This document shows, one piece after another, positions 50,889 through 55,827 of a DNA stretch of 55,827 nucleotides. The notes below the pieces were generated by a model. That model was not told where the DNA came from and searched no databases. It worked only from the letters and a program-made list of their open reading frames with translations. The translations under genes and the position numbers were made by a program. The stretch spans positions 1-55,827 of the forward strand of contig NHFH02000012.1 of the NCBI GenBank assembly GCA_002170275.2. Direction: 5' to 3'. The first letter of the stretch is position 1, and each line of letters begins with the position of its first letter. This DNA is from Candidatus Pelagibacter sp. TMED106. GTDB taxonomy: Bacteria; Pseudomonadota; Alphaproteobacteria; Pelagibacterales; Pelagibacteraceae.

Positions 50889-52352
50889 ATGGAGATGAAA
50901 TCAATTGTAATAGGATCAGGTTTTGGTGGGATAGCTGCTGCTTTAAGATTAAAAGCTAAAAATCATAATGTTACATTAATTGAAAAACATTGTGACCTTG
51001 GTGGTAGAGCCAGAATATTCAAAAAAAATGGTTTTACATTTGATGCTGGACCCACTGTAATTACAGCTCCTTATTTAATCGAAGAACTCTTTCAACTTTT
51101 TAATAAAAAACCAGAGAATTATATAAAGCTCACCCCTCTTAAGATTTGGTATAGATTTATTTATGAAGATGGTGATCAGTTTGATTATTCAGGTGACGAA
51201 GAAGAAATGAAAAAGCAAATTAAAAGAATAAGTATAGATGATGTTGAAGGGTACGAAAAACTTGTAAAATTTACTAAAAAAATATTTGATAAAGGATTTA
51301 CAGAACTTGCAGATGTATCTTTTGATAAACCTTTGGTGATGATGAAACAGCTGCCCTCTCTCTTAAAATTAAAGAGTTATAAGTCTGTCTATTCGTTAGT
51401 TTCTGATTATATTAAAAATGAGAAATTAAGACGTATGTTAAGTATGCATCCATTATTGGTTGGTGGAAACCCTTTTACAACAACTTCAATTTATGGATTG
51501 ATACTATATTTAGAAAAAAAATGGGGCATACACTATTCAATGGGTGGTACTGGAAATATAATTAATGGCTTAGAAAAACTAATGATGGAAGAAGGAATTG
51601 AGATCATAAAAGGTCAAGAGGTCAAAAATATTATTTCAAAGAATAATAAAATTAAGGGAGTAAAACTAGACAACCAAAAAGAGATAAATGCAAACAATGT
51701 TATATGTAATGCAGACCCACCTGCTGTGTACGAAAAGCTTCTTAGCCAAACTAAAAATAGTACTCTATTTAAGTGGAAGCAAAAAAGAATGCAATATTCT
51801 ATGGGTCTTTTTGTTTACTATTTTGGAACTAAAAAAACATACCCAAATGTCGAACATCATACAATCAAGTTTGGTGACAAGTATAAAGAACACTTAAATG
51901 ATATATTTGATAAAAAAAAATTAAATAATGACATAAGTTACTATCTGCATAGACCCTCTGCTACAGATAAAACTATGGCACCGGAGGGAAATGATTGCTT
52001 CTATGTGCTAGTTCCAGTTCCAAATAATCAGTCCAAAATTGATTGGAAAATTGAAGGTGATAAAATGAAAGATTTAGTAATAGATAAAATGGAAAGAGCT
52101 TTATTACCTAATCTGAGAGAAAATATTATTGAAGACTTTTATTTAACCCCAGATTATTTCGAAAAAGAGCTAAATACAAAATTTGGCTCCGGGTTTTCTA
52201 TACAACCAAAATTTACACAATCTGCTTATTTTAGATTCCATAATAAATCTGAGGTTTGTGATGGATTATACTTTGTTGGTGCAGGAACGCATCCTGGTGC
52301 AGGTGTGCCTGGTGTGCTATCCTCTGCAAAAGTTTTAGATAAGATTATATAA
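50889..52352 (+). CDS. crtI: phytoene desaturase
   Basis: Converts phytoene to lycopene by four FAD-dependent desaturations. The N-terminal FAD motif is IVIGSGFGGIAAALRLKAK followed by LIEKHCDLGGRA and FDAGPTVITAP; the C-terminal carotenoid-oxidoreductase signature is FVGAGTHPGAGVPGVLSSAK. The 487-aa length is typical. It is the first gene of crtI-crtB-crtY-blh, whose ends and starts overlap or touch. Confidence 0.96.
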   Translation: MEMKSIVIGSGFGGIAAALRLKAKNHNVTLIEKHCDLGGRARIFKKNGFTFDAGPTVITAPYLIEELFQLFNKKPENYIKLTPLKIWYRFIYEDGDQFDYSGDEEEMKKQIKRISIDDVEGYEKLVKFTKKIFDKGFTELADVSFDKPLVMMKQLPSLLKLKSYKSVYSLVSDYIKNEKLRRMLSMHPLLVGGNPFTTTSIYGLILYLEKKWGIHYSMGGTGNIINGLEKLMMEEGIEIIKGQEVKNIISKNNKIKGVKLDNQKEINANNVICNADPPAVYEKLLSQTKNSTLFKWKQKRMQYSMGLFVYYFGTKKTYPNVEHHTIKFGDKYKEHLNDIFDKKKLNNDISYYLHRPSATDKTMAPEGNDCFYVLVPVPNNQSKIDWKIEGDKMKDLVIDKMERALLPNLRENIIEDFYLTPDYFEKELNTKFGSGFSIQPKFTQSAYFRFHNKSEVCDGLYFVGAGTHPGAGVPGVLSSAKVLDKII

Positions 52353-53203
52353 TGTCTAATAAAAACTACCTGTCAATTTATGCAAAGTCCTTTAATTGGG
52401 CTGGTTTCTTTTTGCCAAATAAAACTTATCAAAAATGTTCCTCTCTATATGATTTTTGTAGAACTGTAGATAATATCGCAGACCATGATGGTGAATTAGA
52501 TATCAAAAAAAAAAATTTATCAGCTTTTAAAAATGATTTTATTAATAAAAATTACAATAATATAATAATTAAGAATATGTGGAATCTTATGAATAATCAT
52601 CTGATTTCAATAAAAATTGTTGAAGACTTATTTAATGGTGTTGAATCAGATTTAAATAAAAAAGTCCAATTAGACAATAAAAAAGATTTGATAATTTATT
52701 CTTACAGAGTCGCTGGCACAGTGGGCTTAATGATGGCAAAAATTTTAAATGTTAAAGATCAAAATTCAATGAAAGCTGCTGTAGACTTGGGTATTGCAAT
52801 GCAATTAACAAATATCGCTAGGGATGTTGTGGAAGATTCGAATATTAACAGATTTTATATTAAGAATGATTATGAAACAATATGTAACACTTTAGCCTTA
52901 GCTGATTTATTTTACAAAAGTTCATTTACAGCTATAAAGCAAATACCTTTTAAATTTAGATTTGCCATACTTGTTGCTAGAAGAGTATATAAAAAAATAG
53001 GTGATAAAATTTTAAGAACAGGAAATATAGAGGCTTATAATAAAGCAGGTAAGATTTATGTAAATAATATTGAAAAAATTTTTCAAACAATTTTTTCAAT
53101 ATTTGATTTAATAACACTTATATTAACAAAACAAAAAAGTAGCTATATGAATAATGAACATTTTTTAATTAGTGAGGAAATAAATTTAGATGAAAGAATT
53201 TGA
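52352..53203 (+). CDS. crtB: phytoene synthase
   Basis: Condenses two geranylgeranyl diphosphates to phytoene. Both aspartate-rich regions are visible: SLYDFCRTVDNIADHDGELD (near residues 27-46) and AMQLTNIARDVVEDSNINRF (near residue 150), which bind the diphosphates through Mg2+. Length (283 aa) is slightly short but complete. It overlaps crtI by one base and crtY by 14 bases. The GGPP synthase gene (crtE) is not in the window. Confidence 0.95.
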   Translation: MSNKNYLSIYAKSFNWAGFFLPNKTYQKCSSLYDFCRTVDNIADHDGELDIKKKNLSAFKNDFINKNYNNIIIKNMWNLMNNHLISIKIVEDLFNGVESDLNKKVQLDNKKDLIIYSYRVAGTVGLMMAKILNVKDQNSMKAAVDLGIAMQLTNIARDVVEDSNINRFYIKNDYETICNTLALADLFYKSSFTAIKQIPFKFRFAILVARRVYKKIGDKILRTGNIEAYNKAGKIYVNNIEKIFQTIFSIFDLITLILTKQKSSYMNNEHFLISEEINLDERI

Positions 53204-54254
53204 TTATATAATTTTAGGTGGAGGCTGTGCTGGTTTATCTTTAGCTTATGAGCTAGATATTAATAAAAAATTAAATAAAAAAACTTTAGCTATAATTGAA
53301 ACTAGAGATAAATATAAAAGAGATAAAACATGGTCATTTTGGAAAGTTACTGATCATAATTTTGATGATTGTGTTATCAAAAGCTGGAACAATTTTTCTA
53401 TCAATAGCAAATTAGGATCACATGAAGTTGTAAATAAAGAATATCCTTACCAAAGTATAGATAGTGGTTTATTCTATAGAAAAGTCTTAAATCAATTAAA
53501 ACAAAATAAAAATATTCAATTTTTTAAAAATACAGATCAATTAAATTTAAACAATTCATTTATATTTAATAGCATTCCATCAAAAGGAGATTATTCAACA
53601 AATCTTTGGCAACATTTTAAAGGTATAGAAATTGAAACTCCTAAAGATATTTTTGATGATGAAATTTTTAACTTAATGGATTTTGATTGTGATCAAAGAG
53701 ATAATGTACACTTTTTTTATACTTTACCTTTTGCAAAAAATAAGGCTTTAATTGAAACAACTTGGCTCTCAAAAATGGATGGTAAATCTTTAAATGATTA
53801 TGATATTCAATTAGAAATATATATCAAAGAAACTCTTAAAATAGAAAATTACAAAATTAATTATCAAGAAGAAGGAGCAATACCTTTGTTTTATCCAGAG
53901 AATAAAACAGATAAAAATAAAATAAATATTGGATCTGCTGGAGGCATGACCCGTTTAAGCACTGGTTATACTTTTCTTAATATTCAGGATCATAGCAAAT
54001 ATATAACTAATAATATTGAAAAAATTCAAAATACAAAAGTTTACCATATTGGAAAAAAGTATGAATTACTTGATTATATATTTTTAAATGTTTTGAAAAA
54101 TAATCCAGATAAAATGACAAAAATATTTTTAAATATGTTTAAAGCATCTTCTAAAACAGTTATAAAATTTCTATCAAATAAAAGTAATTTTTTTGAGGAT
54201 TTGGGAATAATTTTAAAAATGCCTAAATGGATATTTATTAAAAATATTTTTTAA
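53190..54254 (+). CDS. crtY: lycopene beta-cyclase (CrtY type)
   Basis: Cyclises lycopene to beta-carotene. The N-terminal FAD motif is YIILGGGCAGLSLAYELDI, then the CrtY signature DKTWSFWKVTDHNFDDCV. The middle DFDCDQRDNVHFFYTLPFAK and the GSAGGMTRLSTGYTFLNIQD block near residue 255 are characteristic. The 354-aa length is slightly shorter than usual but nothing is missing from the core. It leads directly to the retinal-forming enzyme encoded 5 bases downstream. Confidence 0.93.
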   Translation: MKEFDYIILGGGCAGLSLAYELDINKKLNKKTLAIIETRDKYKRDKTWSFWKVTDHNFDDCVIKSWNNFSINSKLGSHEVVNKEYPYQSIDSGLFYRKVLNQLKQNKNIQFFKNTDQLNLNNSFIFNSIPSKGDYSTNLWQHFKGIEIETPKDIFDDEIFNLMDFDCDQRDNVHFFYTLPFAKNKALIETTWLSKMDGKSLNDYDIQLEIYIKETLKIENYKINYQEEGAIPLFYPENKTDKNKINIGSAGGMTRLSTGYTFLNIQDHSKYITNNIEKIQNTKVYHIGKKYELLDYIFLNVLKNNPDKMTKIFLNMFKASSKTVIKFLSNKSNFFEDLGIILKMPKWIFIKNIF

Positions 54255-54259
54255 ATTAG

Positions 54260-55165
54260 ATGAATAAAATAAATTATTATCATTCATTAATTTTTTTTAA
54301 TTTTTGTATATTATTATCAGCATTTGAATTTTTAAGAAATAATAATCTACTTATTTTATGTTTGTTTCTTATATTAAGTTTGGGAATTTCACATGGAGCA
54401 TTAGATCATATAAAGGGGAAAAAAATTTTAAAAATACTAAATTATAAATCTACCTCAACATTCTATATTTTATATATTTGTATTGGGGCAAGTATAATTC
54501 TGTTATGGCTATTATTTTCTAGCATTTTATTATTAATTTTTTTATTAGTCGCATCATACCATTTTGGTAAAGAAGACTCTGAATTTATAAATGATAAATC
54601 TAATTCTGATTTAATTTATTTTTTTAAAGGATCTTTGATAATAACGGCCCCCTTATTATTTCATAAAACTAAAACTCTAGATATTTTTATTAATCTAAAT
54701 TTTGATATTTCACAAAGTTTATTTATATCGAATGAATTTCTATACATATTTATAGTGATTAGTTTTTTTGCAAATGTTATTATTTCATTAAATAAACAAT
54801 TAGATATAAAATCACTACTATTGATGGACTTTTTATCCATCCTACTACTTAACTACTTCTTGAATCCAATTTTAGCATTTACTATTTATTTTTGCTTTTT
54901 ACACTCTATTAGACATTCATTTAAATTATCTAATGAGCTAAATAAAAAAAATTTTATTAAAGGATTTAAAGAATTTTTAATAAAAGCAATACCATTAACT
55001 ATTTTAACTGCTGTTTTATTCTTAATTTCACTATTTTTTTTAAATAAATATTACTTTTTAGATAATGCTATATCAAAAGTAATATTTATTGGTTTGGCGT
55101 CTTTAACCTTTCCACATATATTGCTGGAATATTTTTTAGAAAAAAATGAAACGCAAAGAAATTAA
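54260..55165 (+). CDS. blh: beta-carotene 15,15'-dioxygenase (Brp/Blh family), retinal-forming
   Basis: Cleaves beta-carotene to two retinal molecules, the chromophore of rhodopsin proton pumps. The protein has about eight to ten hydrophobic segments and the family's histidine motifs: GISHGALDHIKGKKI (near residue 45), SYHFGKEDSEF (near 98) and FLHSIRHSFKLS (near 215), which are thought to hold the non-haem iron. It has 301 residues. It overlaps the ispH start by 20 bases. No rhodopsin gene is in the window; in SAR11 it is usually elsewhere in the genome. Confidence 0.92.
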   Translation: MNKINYYHSLIFFNFCILLSAFEFLRNNNLLILCLFLILSLGISHGALDHIKGKKILKILNYKSTSTFYILYICIGASIILLWLLFSSILLLIFLLVASYHFGKEDSEFINDKSNSDLIYFFKGSLIITAPLLFHKTKTLDIFINLNFDISQSLFISNEFLYIFIVISFFANVIISLNKQLDIKSLLLMDFLSILLLNYFLNPILAFTIYFCFLHSIRHSFKLSNELNKKNFIKGFKEFLIKAIPLTILTAVLFLISLFFLNKYYFLDNAISKVIFIGLASLTFPHILLEYFLEKNETQRN

Positions 55166-55827
55166 AATTTTACTTGCCGCCCCTAGAGGGTTCTGTGCTG
55201 GTGTAGAGCGTGCTATAGAAATTGTAAAAAAGAGTATTGATAAATATGGAGCGCCGGTTTATGTCAGGCATGAAATTGTTCATAACAAGTACGTGGTGGA
55301 TGGTTTAAAAAAAATTGGTGCTATTTTTGTTGAAGAGCTTGAAGAAATTAAAGATAAATCTAGACCAGTAATTTTTTCTGCTCACGGGGTACCAAAAAAA
55401 GTTCCCGCTGAAGCAGAAAAATTAAAAATGGAATATGTGGATGCAACGTGTCCTCTTGTATCAAAAGTTCATAGAGAAGCAGAAAATTTAAATAAAAATG
55501 GAATTCAAATTTTATTAATTGGCCACAAAAATCATCCGGAAGTTATAGGAACTATGGGTCAAATACCTAAGGGTGAAATAGATCTTATTGAAAATATTTA
55601 TGATGCTAACAATTATCAAAATAAATCTAATAAGAAATTAGCTTTTGTAACACAAACAACTCTTTCTGTTGATGATACAAAAGAAATAATATTAGCATTA
55701 AAGAAAAAATTTCCAGAAATCAAAGAGCCAAAAAAAGAAGATATTTGTTATGCAACAACAAATAGACAAGCTGCTGTTAAAAAAATTGCAGAAAAGTGTG
55801 ATATGTTTTTTGTTATTGGAAGCAGAA
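55146..55827 (+). CDS. ispH: 4-hydroxy-3-methylbut-2-enyl diphosphate reductase, 3' end outside the window
   Basis: Last enzyme of the MEP pathway, an iron-sulfur protein that makes IPP and DMAPP. Read from ATG 55146, the sequence shows LLAAPRGFCAGVERAIEIVK (first cluster cysteine), YVRHEIVHNKYVVDGLKKIG, IFSAHGVPKKVPAEAEKL, DATCPLVSKVHREAE (second cysteine), IGHKNHPEVIGTMGQ and FVTQTTLSVDDT. About 227 codons are present; the end and third cysteine lie beyond the window. Coupling to crt genes through isoprenoid supply is natural. Confidence 0.95.
   Translation, partial: MKRKEIKILLAAPRGFCAGVERAIEIVKKSIDKYGAPVYVRHEIVHNKYVVDGLKKIGAIFVEELEEIKDKSRPVIFSAHGVPKKVPAEAEKLKMEYVDATCPLVSKVHREAENLNKNGIQILLIGHKNHPEVIGTMGQIPKGEIDLIENIYDANNYQNKSNKKLAFVTQTTLSVDDTKEIILALKKKFPEIKEPKKEDICYATTNRQAAVKKIAEKCDMFFVIGSR

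Noticed and set aside
1..55827. CRISPR array, insertion sequence, prophage, toxin-antitoxin or defence system
   Set aside because: No spaced direct repeats, transposase, integrase or toxin-antitoxin pair was seen. The only DNA methyltransferase is the cell-cycle CcrM type, without a restriction partner.

Overview
The window is a 55.8 kb piece of a streamlined alphaproteobacterial chromosome, almost certainly from the SAR11 clade (Pelagibacterales, 'Candidatus Pelagibacter'-like). The evidence is very low GC, lysine/asparagine/isoleucine-rich proteins, intergenic gaps that are mostly zero to a few dozen bases, alphaproteobacterial gene orders (mutY-dciA-dsbA-smc, atpI-atpB-atpE-atpF'-atpF, petABC, CcrM), and a carotenoid/retinal pathway of the kind that serves proteorhodopsin. 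This assignment is inferred from the sequence, not from a database match. I found no insertion sequence, prophage, CRISPR array or recognisable genomic island. No stretch longer than about 300 bases lacks a gene; the longest gaps are about 120 bases (8167-8291 and 41701-41820).

Layout. 1-220: RNase P RNA (minus strand, cut by the window start). 263-2465: an AmpD-type amidase and two Mla-type lipid transport proteins (MlaA, MlaC). 2469-2683: two tRNA genes. 2710-8166: O-antigen ligase-like protein, then the yqeY-dnaG-rpoD cluster on the minus strand. 8292-12926: carA-carB and two tiny overlapping ORFs. 12923-16682: 2OG-Fe(II) oxygenase, ELM1-like glycosyltransferase, trxB and an aspartate-family aminotransferase. 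16718-22460: uvrB, a FolM-like reductase, folB, uvrC and pgsA. 22457-26054: ilvE, a MarR/OmpR/EnvZ-type regulatory operon and ubiK. 26101-32092: lgt, a MidA/NDUFAF7-like methyltransferase, pgeF, prs, rplY, pth and ychF, all on the plus strand. 32069-34635: cytochrome bc1 (petABC, minus). 34725-36490: trmL, hemF and greA. 36487-41700: cca, tRNA-Gln, ispE, a TPR protein, a uracil-DNA glycosylase and rnhB. 41780-46085: CcrM methyltransferase with its promoter, an FAD monooxygenase, mutY, a frame-disrupted dciA and a DsbA-like protein. 46094-48490: a short SMC protein. 48496-50855: ATP synthase F0 genes. 50889-55165: crtI-crtB-crtY-blh, the route from phytoene to retinal. 55146-end: ispH, cut by the window end.

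How the genes work together. The right end groups energy functions: the F0 sector of ATP synthase, a four-gene operon converting geranylgeranyl-PP products to retinal, and the last enzyme of the isoprenoid (MEP) pathway; ispE lies 14 kb upstream. No rhodopsin gene is in the window. The rest is housekeeping: replication and transcription start-up (dnaG, rpoD), pyrimidine/arginine precursors (carAB), DNA repair (uvrB, uvrC, mutY, udg), translation (rplY, pth, ychF, cca, tRNAs), respiration (petABC, hemF, ubiK) and envelope (ampD, mla, lgt, pgsA).

The items most worth a second look are an SMC protein that seems to lack the hinge domain, a tRNA-Val(GAC) whose T-loop lacks the TTC motif, a ccrM promoter carrying two GANTC sites (the enzyme's predicted target), two genes (mlaC and dciA) whose reading frames break by one base near homopolymers, and a FolM-like reductase overlapping folB.
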